Part shown: piece by piece, positions 24,378 to 35,817 of the stretch | How positions within the stretch are numbered: the stretch's first letter is position 1 | How the letters are laid out: each line of letters opens with the position of its first letter | Source: Anisakis pegreffii | Lineage: Eukaryota > Nematoda > Chromadorea > Rhabditida > Anisakidae | Reading direction: 5' to 3' | DNA length: 64,000 nucleotides | Assembly: GCA_035041965.1 (NCBI GenBank) | Contig: JAPYMA010000751.1 | Location: 1-64,000, forward strand | Notes under the pieces: generated by a model | Databases searched by the model: none | What the model was told of the DNA's origin: nothing | What the model saw: only the letters and a program-made list of their open reading frames with translations | Position numbers and translations under genes: made by a program

Positions 24378-26050
24378 ATGGTCGAAGAACCGGGCCAATC
24401 GAAGGCATTCGGCTCGAGACAGGTGCAGCATGAGGACGGCACACAAGCAGAAGGTGCGCACGGGGCAAGTCAGGTTGAAACCACAACCAGCCGTAAGGGT
24501 GCCCACAACGAAATGCTATTGGTGATCAGTGATCAGTCCAAGCAATCATTATTGGGCAAAGCTGCAGTATCGGCTGAACCTGAATCAGTTGAATGTGCAA
24601 ATTGTATTGGATGTGAGTGTGGCTCTGAATCCGGCTCTGGATGTGGATCCGAACTTGAGACTGGCATCGGGCTTAAGCTCGATTCAGAGCCAGATTTCCA
24701 GCCTTCGCAAATTATTTCTGGATGCTCGAATTGGATTCAGTCATCAGCAAACCCGTCTTCTACGTCATCCGATACGAACGCTTCAACAGACAATGAACAT
24801 CCAGAGAACAGTGTAGGTTTGAGTTGTCATAATTTATTGTTTTTATTATTATTGTTGTTGTCATTTATTTAGGAGATTACCGCGAACGAGTATGCCAATT
24901 TGATTGTTTGTGAGGAATGTAATAACGTTGGAAATGAGAATAATTATAACGAACACCTAAAACAACAAGTGTACACCGCAGAAGAAGGTAATACTTATTT
25001 ATTTATTTGCATATTCCCTATCGTTAATTTTCATTTCATCACTAAGAAGTCATATCGTGATATCCTCATTTATCCCTATTTTCTTAAAACTTACATAAAA
25101 AATAAACTGTAAGGAAATGAAAATAAAAATGAAGCGCTGCAACTTAAAAAGCAAAGATAACGATATAATAAATATGCAAATGATTTTATTTTTTACGCAG
25201 AGCGCCCGAATATTGTTATGTGTTCGTTAATAATAAAAATACTATCGTTATTATTGTATAGATTCGTTTATTCAGAGTTGCACAGTGAGAAGGATACTTA
25301 TAATTGCAATGAAAGCAAGGATGGGATCATTGCAGTAAAAGAAGAGAGTATTGAATACGATGCTCATTCTCTTAATCGAGACGAAATTATTAATGGTAGT
25401 AACAAGGCAAGAGTTAAAATGCTAGCCACAGATCTTTCAACTGATTCAGTCAATAGTCATAAAGGTATGTTTGTTCGTAGGCATTTATTTGATTGGCAAG
25501 TCTATAGATAAGATATTTGAAGGAAATGCAATCGTGTACTACGTATCGAAAAGTATTGCGTATGCTCACAACTGCCTTTCTGAAGTGATCACGTGTCCAG
25601 TGCTGACTTGGTCGGGTGGAAATAATGATAATTTGGATGCGGAAGGCCTTGATGAAGTGATTTCTGTGGGAGATCTGGTTAGATTTCGTTTACTGATACG
25701 TCAATTCATAGTCAAAATGATAGGCCAATTTATGGTTGTAGTCAAAAAATTGAATAGCAATTGAAAGAGTTTAAGTTCAGGTTTATGTAGAGGCTTGTCG
25801 TACGGGAAATGGTAATTTACGTGCTCAAAATTGGTCGTTTACGGAGGACAGTGCAAAGAAACAAGCCGAAGAACGCACGAAGGATGTGACTGATGTGGAT
25901 GAGAGATCAGGTTCTGCTCTATGTGATTCATTCACACAAACCGCGATCACTGCAGAGCAAATGATCCTGAGAGCGATCACACCCGAAATGAGTGACTACT
26001 TACAACGACGTATACCCAATATTCTTGCATTCACGTCCAGTTCAAGCTGA
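24378..26050 (+). CDS. unrecognised acidic, low-complexity protein
   Basis: I do not recognise this gene. The model joins 24378-24812, 24873-24987, 25201-25464, 25508-25677 and 25781-26050 in consistent phase, about 417 aa. A 42-nt segment (25220-25261) has GT/AG ends and may be an in-frame intron, giving 403 aa and removing an oddly hydrophobic run. The N-terminal third is hydrophilic, with a Cys/Gly/Ser/Glu stretch (ANCIGCECGSESGSGCGSE, about 75-93). The middle is acidic and rich in Asn and Ser. The last two exons look most conserved in character: NCLSEVITCPVLTWSGGNND, then VYVEACRTGNGNLRAQNWSF and EMSDYLQRRIPNILAF near the C-terminus. No signal peptide or certain membrane segment. It lies ~1 kb after the PAQR gene on the same strand. 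Function unknown. Confidence 0.6.
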
Positions 26051-28445
26051 CCACTGCAACGCTTCACTTACTACCTCAGCTTGAGTCAGCCAGCAGCAGC
26101 AGCAGCAGGCTCAAGCTCAAGCCTAAGACGCAACCAATTGTGCTCATCAAGAAAGTTACTAAACGATCCGATCCTATCGTTCCGCTCAGAAATTAATTCC
26201 GAGTAACTGCCCGCTGTTTTTACTTATGTTAGAGTACTTTCCGCATTGTATATTCGTCGTTGAACGTCTCTCCTCATTGATCAATCATCAATCATCAGTT
26301 AATCTTGTTATATACCTGGTTCACCTGGATTGTTTTATACATATCTGTATATACGCATGCGTGTAATGTGCTGCCTCATATTTGCAATTCGATAAGTTGA
26401 TGGATCAGTGGTCAACTTTTTTCAAATGCTCAATGTTATTGATTTTAGAATTTGATTAATTTCATCAGTTTCACACGTTGAATTTTTGCATGACGGATTG
26501 ATGATACGAAGGGTTGTGTATGGTATCGTTTGCGCGAAGATGTTTCGTTGCTCATAAAATTGACTTGTATTTGACTTTGACTTGTAGTTTGGTGTGATTT
26601 TGTTTTATTCGCTGATACATCCTTTCATTCATTTGTTTATCTGATAGTGCCGTATTGGGACGGTGTTGTCGTCGTAACAATGGCGACGTTTCACTGAAAT
26701 GATAGTTCAGAGTGTTTGGATGAATGCCAAATCTGCATTTGGATCAAACGCCAAATATTAGTTTTTGGCATCTTTCCAAATTGTTTCTTCGTTTTCTGTC
26801 TAGATGCGAGCGGCTTCTGCTGGGCGGTCGAGATTATTAGAGCTCGACAGATTTTCTTTGTTTTGAAATTGGCGAATGCCTTAAGCAAATTGATTGAGAC
26901 GGTCGGTAGTGCTCATAGATGACGAGAGTTATTGAATTGATCAATCGAAGGAGTTTGGGTGGAATCGTCGGCGAAACGATATAATACAAAATTACCCGAG
27001 CGGTACGGAAGATAGTGAGGTTTGAAATAAGCTGCGTGGTTGTCACTAGTAGTGGTTTGTGTTGGTCGTGTTCAGTGTTGCACACAAACAAGGAAATGAA
27101 CACCTACTGATGAGTGAGTCATACGGATGGATCGATGTGAAGAATTTTTGTTGGACGTATTCACAGCTCAGATCATTAGAGTTTTTTTTGTTTGAGATGA
27201 TAACAGGTCGGTCGATTGGTGCATGATGCGCGTATGATAGAGATTTTTAAATGTATTCATCACTTGCGAAGGTCGTCGTCTTGTAATGAGCACGGAGAGC
27301 TACGCTCCTCCCTCTTGGTGTGGTGCGAGCGACAGACTGCGGCGAAATATGCCATGCTCGTTGGTTGCTTTGACAAACGGATTGTAAGGCCTGCGAGCAT
27401 GCGTGCGATATTGTCTTGTTTTCAATTTTTTCACGTAAAAACGGTCCCCGCAAGTGTTTCAGGGCATAGGAGAAGGCGTTAATTCGCGAAATTAATCGTC
27501 ATCAATTAATCAGCGCAGGTGTGTATATAATCGTTTCGTGTGCGTGCCTTGAATGTTCTTAAAATGTCCGTGTTCCTCCCTAAATACACCTCCGAATTTC
27601 AGGCGCTCTATGTAGTGGAGTGTGATTGTTGCACGAGATCAAGTGATAATAATAATAACTAGTGAAGATTACAAATTGTAATTCATTGTCAGCATTACAC
27701 ACACCAAAACCAAATCAAATGACTGCTCATTGATTTGTGAATAATAATCGAACGGCGGCTCAACAATACTCTCAATTAACAACCGGACGCATGTAGATAA
27801 TTGATCTAAGAACGGGTCATTTGAAGATTGCCATCCGACGACACGAATCATTTGAAGTGTTTGTAAGCATCGTCGTGTACGTGTAAGGATTCCATGCCAG
27901 AAGAGGGTCAACGCTTAAATCTATTGTTGTTTCATTTGCTGACTGCTGCTCTATCACCTCATTCACAAACTCTTTTGATTATTATTTCAGTTTGGCTCAT
28001 TTTTATCACTGCAACAGCTTCTGTAATCATCCTCAGTTTAGTCACAGCTGCCATATTCATAGCGCTTTTAACGACGAGCCTATCGGCTTTATCAGTTACC
28101 ACTTCGCATTCTATTCTTCGTGTTGCTTTGGATTCTGTTGCTCTCTCTTCTGTGAGCTCGTATTCGAGACTAAGACACGAGCAATCCAACTTGATTCATT
28201 CATATTGCCATTTCACGTGAACAGTGCCGATTACTAATCTGAATTTTCAATACTCAACAACGATTGTTTCGGTTGTCCATATTTAAACACTTTGTACTAT
28301 TATCATCTACTCTTATTATTACCCCTAGTGCTGCTATTAATAGTATATTATTACTGGTGTTGTTTTGAGTAATCACTGTATATTTTTGTGTTGTGCATTC
28401 GATATTATTAACTCAACGATTGATTCAAATCGAATTCAGTGAAAA
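26051..28445. other. intergenic region upstream of the MAP kinase kinase
   Basis: Starts with a (CAG)n run and a 'gctcaagctcaagcctaag' stretch at about 26,090-26,128. A GC-richer island at about 27,240-27,480 contrasts with its AT-rich surroundings and could be promoter sequence. The ~110-codon frames at 27,894-28,237 are hydrophobic, overlap in several frames and show no motif, so I left them out. Confidence 0.45.
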
Positions 28446-30263
28446 ATGTCGCGTTTAGCAGGTACGTTCTCTCTTCTTTTTTAGTTCATTCGATGAGCAG
28501 CTCAGCTCACAGTAGCGATGTGTCAATTTATTATGAGTGTGTGTCGGTCATATGAGCAGTTTGTTTCTTGCTTTGATATTACTCTGAAATGATGTTTTTT
28601 GTTGCAGGTAAGAAATTGGGTCCATTAAAAATGCCAAAACCCGAAAGTCCACCAAATCTGAACTTGGATGATAAGTGTTTAATGCGGTTAGTGAATATTG
28701 AATGGTTCTGTGAGGAATTGATCTGAGCAATTGATTTGTTGTAGATTCGATGATCAGAGTGACGAAATTGAAGTGCGTGCACAAGATTTGGAGAAGATTG
28801 AAGAGTTAGGAAGGGGCGCGTATGGCGTGGTCGAGAAGATGAGGTTGAGTGGTACGGAGATCATAATGGCTGTTAAGGTGTGTCTTATTCATTGCTGATC
28901 ATCTTTTGTGTGGTATAAAGTGTTAGTGATTACAGCGAATTCATTCGTCGATAAACGATGAGATGCAGAAAAGAATGTTGGTGGAATTACATGCGTGTAT
29001 GAAGAGCGATTGTTGTCCGCAGGTTGTAATTCATTATTCTTTATTGTTATTACTATTATTAATGAGAGTAATTTTTATAGATGGTTCGATTTTACGGTGC
29101 GATGTTTAGAGAAGGTGATGTGTGGATTTGTATGGAGGTGATGGACACATCGTTGGATAAGTTTTATCGTATGACAATCGATTCGAAGAAACTTTTATCG
29201 GAGATGTTCATCGCAAAATGCGCTCTTGCGGTATGCTTTAGTGGTTTTTGGTTGGCATTTTGTAGGGTTGATGGAGGGAATCGTTTATGATTACTGCATT
29301 ATTCAGGTGGTAGAAGGATTGAACTTTATGAAAGAGGAAATGAAGCTGATACATCGTGATGTGAAGCCATCGAATATTCTACTGAACAAACAGGGTGCAG
29401 TGAAGATTTGTGACTTCGGCATTTCGGGACATTTAACAAACTCGGTTAGATTTTGTTATTTATTCATTTATTTGTTTATTGCTTGTGTTGTTGTTATTTA
29501 GTTTGTTGAATTGAAGGTGGCGAAAACAGTGAACGCTGGTTGTAAGCCGTACATGCCCCCGGAACGAATAGAGGGTGAGAAGAAGGTGGCGTACGATGTG
29601 CGAGCTGATGTGTGGAGTTTAGGCATAACGTTGGTGCGATGGTTATTTATTGTTATTATTATTGTTGTTGTTGTTGTTGTTGATTATTATTATTATTATT
29701 AATATGGTTACTTTTAAAGGTGGAGATCGCATCCGGTTCACATCCATACGCCAAATGGAAAACACCATTTGAACAGCTGAAACAAGTGGTACGAGAACCA
29801 GCGCCACAGTTGTCGAGCACATTGGGTTATTCGACGGAATTTCAGGATTTCGTATCGAACTGGTTTGTTTTTAATTTTGGTGGGTTTTCGATGAAAGTCG
29901 ATTCGACGAGACCGATCGGATCTTTTGAATGTGGATTCGATTGAATTGGAACGCAAAATAGATTCAGTAGAAGATGATAATTAGCCTTTAACGAGTTGTA
30001 GCTTAACAAAAGACTACAATCGACGACCAAAATACCCGGAATTGCTGAGGCATCCGTTCGTGGAGAAGGCCAAGCGAGAGCAGTTCGATATGGGTGCGTA
30101 CATAAAGGAGATCATGGAGGCGGACGAGAGGGGACGTGAGTCGTTGCTGCAGAACGTGAGCATGGTGGTGGACGAACAGCCGGCGGTCACTGCGCTTCAC
30201 CACACGTCTGCATCCTCTTCGAACCGAACCACTCCCACCGAGGCCATGATGCAGCAGAGTTAA
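28446..30263 (+). CDS. sek-1: MAP kinase kinase, MKK3/MKK6 type (p38 pathway)
   Basis: Dual-specificity kinase that phosphorylates the TGY loop of p38-class MAP kinases; in C. elegans the SEK-1 step of the NSY-1/SEK-1/PMK-1 stress and immunity cascade. Nine exons: 28446-28461, 28608-28686, 28745-28877, 28936-29022, 29081-29230, 29307-29444, 29517-29633, 29720-29862, 30002-30263 (374 aa). Gly loop G54-x-G56-AYG, Lys76 (MAVK), HRDVKPSN (171-178), DFG (191-193). The activation segment is S201-V-A-K-T205, the SxAKT pattern of MKK3/6 and not the SxANS of MEK1/2. The sequence then reads CKPYMPPER, so the APE motif is PPE. The short N-terminus [15 protein letters not shown] resembles a MAPK-docking site (inference). 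The C-terminal ~55 residues are unconserved. Orthology to sek-1 is likely, not proven. Confidence 0.93.
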
Positions 30264-31082
30264 CGTTATTATTAATGATATTATTGAAAGGTAGGTTACG
30301 AGTGTTTTGAGCAGTGTTGATCTTTGATGTTTGTTGAGTAGCTGAATATTTTACTGTCTATGATCTAAGATATTATTATGATTCTGCTGTTTTATTTGTT
30401 GTTACATTATTATTATTATTATTATTACATTGGAGGATTACTGTAGGATTATTACAGGACACTTCGATGATTAGTGAATGAGGCATAACGTTATGAAGTA
30501 TCCGATAGAAATAGTTAAAATAGGTTCAGTTGGAAGGTGCTTTCGATTACTTTACTAATACTAATGATAATAGTAATAGTAATAATAATAATAGTAACGT
30601 ATTGTGTCGGTGATACTCGAGGTATAAGATTGATTATTGATTTAGGTTGGATATGCGATGATGTGATACTGATTTGTATTTGTATTGTATTTAGATATGT
30701 AATAGTATTATGTTTTATGTTGTTGTGCAGCGATGTTTATTATGTTTAACGTTATAATTACTGTATGAAAATGAAAATAGAGAAGTTAGTAGTGTTATAT
30801 TAAAGAGTTCAAATGAAGGCTCGTATGAGAAGCCTCTATTCAAATGATACCTTTCTTATGTATGTATATATATATCAAATGATATTTATTATCAGTGATG
30901 TTTTTTATTATATAGTATTTATTTTGTTTATTATATATAGAATGATAGCTATTCAATGATAGTAGATTAATAAATTGGATTGAATCGTTTAATTTGGTTT
31001 AATGCATCGGTGTTGGCAGTGATGAGAACATTATTTTAGGCGATCACAGAGGGAAGGCAGCGTCAGGTTTTAGGTGATCGTG
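30264..31082. other. intergenic, no gene seen
   Basis: AT-rich 3' flank of the kinase gene with (ATT)n and (TAG/TAA)n runs. An AATAAA at about 30,969 could serve as a polyadenylation signal. Confidence 0.5.
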
Positions 31083-31111
31083 ATGTTGGGGTCGTGTGCA
31101 GATGGTAATAG

Positions 31112-31142
<31 letters not shown>

Positions 31143-31756
31143 GTGCAGCAAATGGAAAAAATTGATAATAGTGAAGTGAATGAAAAAGGCGATCAGATGA
31201 AACGGGACGGGCAGTGATTCGGCAGGAGGAGCGGTATATGTGGATTGGTTGGCCAAGGTAGATGAGGTGGGTGGGGGCTTGGCCTGGGTGAGTAGACGCA
31301 AACACTTTACCGTGAATGAGAAACGACTGAAAAAAGTGGATGGTAACAATTACATGCTGGTGCCTAAACCAAGTGTGCAAGAAATCATCAATGAAGTGTT
31401 GAACTCGAAACGAGTTAAGGTATTACTATTATTATTACTTTACCTGGATTACCTAGATGGCAATGAGGCTGTCATGAAACGTTTGTAATGTTACTTTAGG
31501 ATTGTTATTATTATTGTGACTATGAGTTAAAGTTAGGTTAGTGTGATTGAAGTTTAGTGAAAGTGTTGTTGAGAAAAGCAGATTAATTAATTCAGGAAAC
31601 AATCAGCACAGAATCAGAAGCACGTGGTTTGAAGGATGAAAAAATGGTTTTGTCAGAGGCGCGGCGCATTTTAGAAGAGATGACCCATCGGATGCATTTA
31701 CCTGCGATGCGTTGCATCGGTTATGGCATTGTATCTGTTGTGAAGGTGGATTTAGT

Positions 31757-31798
<42 letters not shown>

Positions 31799-34700
31799 GT
31801 AATGAGTTAACGGAATTCAGAAGCTCTTTGACGGTGTCTTCGTGAACATAGCGCAATTGGAACGGATTAAAGAGATGTTTAAAAATGATGTGGTGGTGTT
31901 TATGCCGACGCATCGAGTGAGTTTATTATTTAATACGGTTGCGAGTTAATGCTTTAAAATGCTTGTTTGCATTTTAAAACGCTGGCAATAAGGTTGCGAA
32001 TGGTGTTTCTTTAAGAACGATTAATGCTTTGGCCACTCTCGATCGCATGAGATCGAGGAATGAATGATGCATCGGCAAAATATGTGATGTTGTAGACGTA
32101 TATGGATTTTTTGTTGGTGTCGTTGTTGTGCTTCGATATGGATATGCCAATGCCGATAATTGCTGCTGGAATGGACTTCATGAACTCGAAACTGATGGGG
32201 GAAGCGTTGCGCAGATGTGGCGCATTCTTTATTAGAAGAATGTTTGGCAATGTAATTCGTTTTATTATTTTTATGTTATTATTATTTAGCATTAATGCAT
32301 ATATGTATCTATTGAAGTTTCGATGAGAAATTGTATTGTTTTATTGACGGATTCATTTCAAATTGATTCATTGACGAAAGAAATTTTTCATTGTTTTCAT
32401 TGATTGAAACCGATGAAAATTTGATTTGAAATGGCAACAAAATTTGAGGATAAATTATACTGGTCGATATTCACGGAGTACGTTCAGCGGCATTTGATGA
32501 ACGCAGATTATTCGTTGGAGTTCTTTGTGGAGGGCACGAGAAGTCGCTCGGGAAAGAGTCTGCACCCGAAATACGGCTTATTGAACGTCGTCGTGGAACC
32601 GTTCTTGCGTTGCAAAGTGTTCGATATGGTAAGCGATATGATGCGTGTAGTTTAGATAGATGTCTTTTATGTTGCAGCGAAATATTTTTTATTTCCTTTT
32701 GTGCGCTATTAATATGAAAATGTTCGTTTGTTAATTGTAGAAAATCGTACCGGTAACGATAAACTACGATAAGATATTGGAGGAGAAATTGTACGCGTAC
32801 GAGTTGTTGGGTTTTCCGAAACCGAGGGAATCGACATCAGGTGTGAAGAGTTATTTAGTTATTGTTTTGTGAGCATTCATTTATTATTTGCTTATTTTGA
32901 GGTCTTTTGAAAGCACTTCGCATTATGAATGAGAAATTTGGTCGTGTTTATATGACGTTCGGTGAGGCGATCTCACTCCGAGACTATTTTCGTGAATCGT
33001 TACCGCGTTCTGAGTTCGCTCGTATGGTGAGTTGTTTGGTGATTGTTTCAGCTGGTTTGTTGAGTAATCGTTGTTATTATTATTTCAGCCATCGGATCAT
33101 TTCGAGTTGTCAACGCAACAAAAGGCCGAAGTGCGTAAATTAGGGCATCATATCGTTTGTGTGCATAATCAGAACAATATAACGTCGATATGGCCGTATG
33201 CGTGTGTGATCCTTTTGAAGGTTTTTTGAAGAATAGTTTGTTGTTTATTGATTGTGATCGACGACGTTTCATTGCAGTTGTTACAAGAGGCCGTGTGCTC
33301 GGCTGAGTGCAGCCACTCGTCCGGAAAGGTTCAGTTGAGTGATCTATCACTTAAACTTAATGAGTTCGTCGGGTTGGCCAGGAAACTGCAGAAACGAATT
33401 CATATTCAGTCTGATGTGAACGCTGATTTGAGGTTATTGTTATTATTTATTTGTTTACGGTTATGAATGATAGTGGATCTATTCAGATATTATTTGCGAT
33501 TACATTCGGATCTGTTTAATGGATTAGATAAGTGGATAGGATCGTCAGAAACGGATTGCACTCAACAGATTCAGTTGGAACTGGTGCGGTATCCCGTACC
33601 ACAAGAGAGTTTTATCAGTAGAGAGTGTTTGGAGCGTTCTGTTGCCCATGTGATCCTTTCGAATTATGCTAATCAGGTATTTTTTGGTATTGTTTTTATT
33701 ATTATTATTATTATTAATACCAGTTCATTTAAGGTTTATAATGAATTCGTTGATATCAGTTTATTGTGCACGATTGTGACGGTTCAAAATGGAATTCATT
33801 ATGAAGACGCAGAGAAATTGTTTTGGTATGTTAAGTTGTTTTCGTTGTGGTTATGATTGCTTTGTGGTTATTATTATTTAATTGTATTGCAGTCGTTCGA
33901 GGGAGATGTTCGAGCATGAATTTGTGTGTGTGCCGGGACGGGATGAGGGCAGGAGGTTGTTTCAGGGGGCATTGGAGGTGGTCAGGAGGGTAGGGTTGGT
34001 GGGGATGGACAGCCAGAGAAATATTTTCGTTTATGAGGACGAATACGAGTCAGTGGCTTTTCTGGCTGAGTTGGTTCATGTTAGTTGTTGTTATTTTTAT
34101 TATATTATTGTTGTTGTTATTATTATTAGTAGTAGTAGTATTATTGTTAGTGGATTAATTTTTACTCGATGTGCAAGTAATATTATTAATTATTGTATTT
34201 GACTGCGGAATATTGAATATTGAATTAGTATTTGACTGCAACGTTTAATTATGCAAAGTATTCACGTCTCTCAACTAATTAATTACTCGGTTGGCCTGCT
34301 CGTCTAGCCAGCGGGTGGCGTGAATTGAGACTATAACAATGCGCACGGAAACGTTGCGGGCATTGTGGCCTGCAGCAACGTTACAAACGTTTGATAGCTT
34401 GTCCAATGCAGGTAATTGATATATTTGCAGCCATTCGTAATCGTATATCAACTGGTCGTGGACACCTTATTGAATGCTGTCGGTACGACAGTGAATCGTT
34501 CAGTTTTATTAGTTGGTGTTCAAAGGAGAATCGTGGATATGTTACGACTGGAGCAGACGCGCATTGAAGACGACGACAATTATAATATGAAATCAAATTG
34601 TGAAGCGTCGTCGTCGTCGTCGTCATCGCTGTTGTGTGTGTCTAAGCATTCGGACTCGAAAATGGCTCTGTCGAAAGCAATTTCATTGAGTTCGCTATCG

Positions 34701-34997
34701 TCAGATCCAATCAAGAATGCGTGGCAGTCATTCGTATCGCAGAAAATTTTGATTAAGAATGTTAGTTGATCCGATTTTTTGATTTTTTTTTGTGGATGAA
34801 TTGAATTGTGATGAGATGAAGATGGATAGTAGAACGCAACTGACCTGAAATGAATTTTTTTCGAATTTTAGGTTAATGATGGACAGCAGCAGCAATATGT
34901 GGTGAGTGCAGAAGGTTTATGCGAGATTTGGAATGTATTGAACTCGATCAGTCCATTCACTGTGCATAAAATGAATGCACTTAAATCGAAACTGTAA
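31083..34997 (+). CDS. acl-7: peroxisomal dihydroxyacetone-phosphate acyltransferase (GNPAT)
   Basis: Catalyses acyl-CoA + DHAP to 1-acyl-DHAP, the first step of ether-lipid (plasmalogen) synthesis in peroxisomes. Fifteen exons: 31083-31104, 31226-31419, ~31596-31745, 31821-31916, 32096-32251, 32449-32628, 32741-32840, 32902-33026, 33089-33220, 33278-33432, 33487-33676, 33734-33825, 33893-34079, 34431-34760, 34872-34997 (744 aa; human 680). Motif I is H153-RTYM-D158 (HX4D). Motif III is [12 protein letters not shown] around 232-242. PVIAAGMDF-like [13 protein letters not shown] and YDKILEE follow as in GNPAT. The last three residues are Ser-Lys-Leu, a classical PTS1 peroxisomal import signal. 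A Ser run in exon 14 is lineage-specific padding. The 22-nt first exon is the least certain part. Introns 2 and 13 carry pieces of a short repeat family. Confidence 0.93.
31440..31497 (+). repeat. fragment of short repeat family in GNPAT intron 2
   Basis: 'attacctagatggcaatgag' followed by 'catgaaacgtttgtaatgtt' is a diverged partial copy of one end of the 34,205-34,415 / 35,512-35,712 repeat. Confidence 0.5.
31761..31799 (+). repeat. (TTA)n microsatellite in GNPAT intron
   Basis: About 13 tandem TTA triplets. Similar tracts recur in introns across the window, for example 35,024-35,093 and 36,280-36,345. Confidence 0.9.
34205..34418 (+). repeat. short interspersed repeat (MITE-like), copy in GNPAT intron 13
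   Basis: From 'tatttgactgcaacg' to 'cttgtccaatgcaggtaat'. It is the inverted partner of 35,512-35,712, with near-identical blocks 'gttggcctgctcgtctagcc' and 'agcgggtggcgtgaatt'. Its first ~80 bp also occur at 13,070-13,150. Confidence 0.85.
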
Positions 34998-35022
34998 TCG
35001 ATTGACAAAGTTATGTAATAGC

Positions 35023-35053
<31 letters not shown>

Positions 35054-35511
35054 GTTATTATTATTATTATTATTATTGTTATTATATTATTATTGTGGTT
35101 ATGATTATAATAATTAATTGTTGACGACATCTCATCGTGAGTTTTGCTGTGAAATAGATGATGGAATGCATTTTAATAAGTGTTATGTCGTTAAGAGATT
35201 CGTTTGAGTTGGATGTATCTGCCATTGATATTTGCCATTTGCCCGTTGCCAATGTGGTTTTCGATTCGTGAATTCACTTAATTGATTTGTTACGGTAGTG
35301 AATGTGATATAGTTTTGAGTGATTGATATATTGTTGTTGTGTATTTTTATTGTTGTTATTATTATTATGACTTTTGAAGGATGCATTTATTTATTTATTT
35401 GATTAAAAGTAATTTAGTAATCAGTATTGTTTTAAAGCAGTACAATTGAATTGTTTGAATGAGTGCAATGATCGATCTCGTCTCGATCTATCTTCATTTT
35501 CATAGCAATAA

Positions 35512-35712
35512 TAATTACCTGCATTGGACAAGCTATGAAACGTTTGTAACGTTGCTGCAGGCCACAACGCCAGCAATGTTTCCGTGCGGCGCATTGTTTT
35601 AGCCTTAATTCACGCCACCCGCTGGCTAGACGAGCAGGCCAACCGAGTAATTAATTAGTTGAGAGACGTGAATACTTTGCATAATTAATGCTCGTAGCTA
35701 AATACCAATCAC
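35512..35712 (-). repeat. short interspersed repeat (MITE-like), inverted copy
   Basis: Reverse complement of 34,205-34,418 ('attacctgcattggacaagc' ... 'agacgagcaggccaaccgag'). The two copies face each other across the last two exons of GNPAT. Confidence 0.85.
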
Positions 35713-35801
35713 AACTCTAATAAAATAAGTAATCCGCCGATCGCTCACAGCGATTATTCACAAAACAAGCACTCGATTCAAGTCCAAGTAACAATAATAA
35801 T

Positions 35802-35817
35802 CAAGTTTCAGTACGTG
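35802..35817 (+). promoter_or_regulatory. candidate trans-splice acceptor before the lipase start
   Basis: 'aagtttcag|tacgtg' ends an acceptor consensus 6 nt ahead of the ATG at 35818 with no matching upstream exon. That is the usual position of a spliced-leader acceptor in nematodes. Inference only. Confidence 0.4.

Larger units (their letters stand above)
34998..35817. other. intergenic gap between GNPAT and the lipase
   Basis: Holds a long (TTA)n tract at 35,024-35,093, the inverted MITE-like copy at 35,512-35,712, and at 35,802-35,811 the sequence 'aagtttcag', a splice-acceptor-like site 6 nt before the lipase start codon. Confidence 0.55.

Noticed and set aside
27894..28237. Overlapping ~80-108-codon hydrophobic frames upstream of the MAP kinase kinase
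   Set aside because: Several frames are open at once on both strands, composition is generic, and none joins in phase to the kinase exons.
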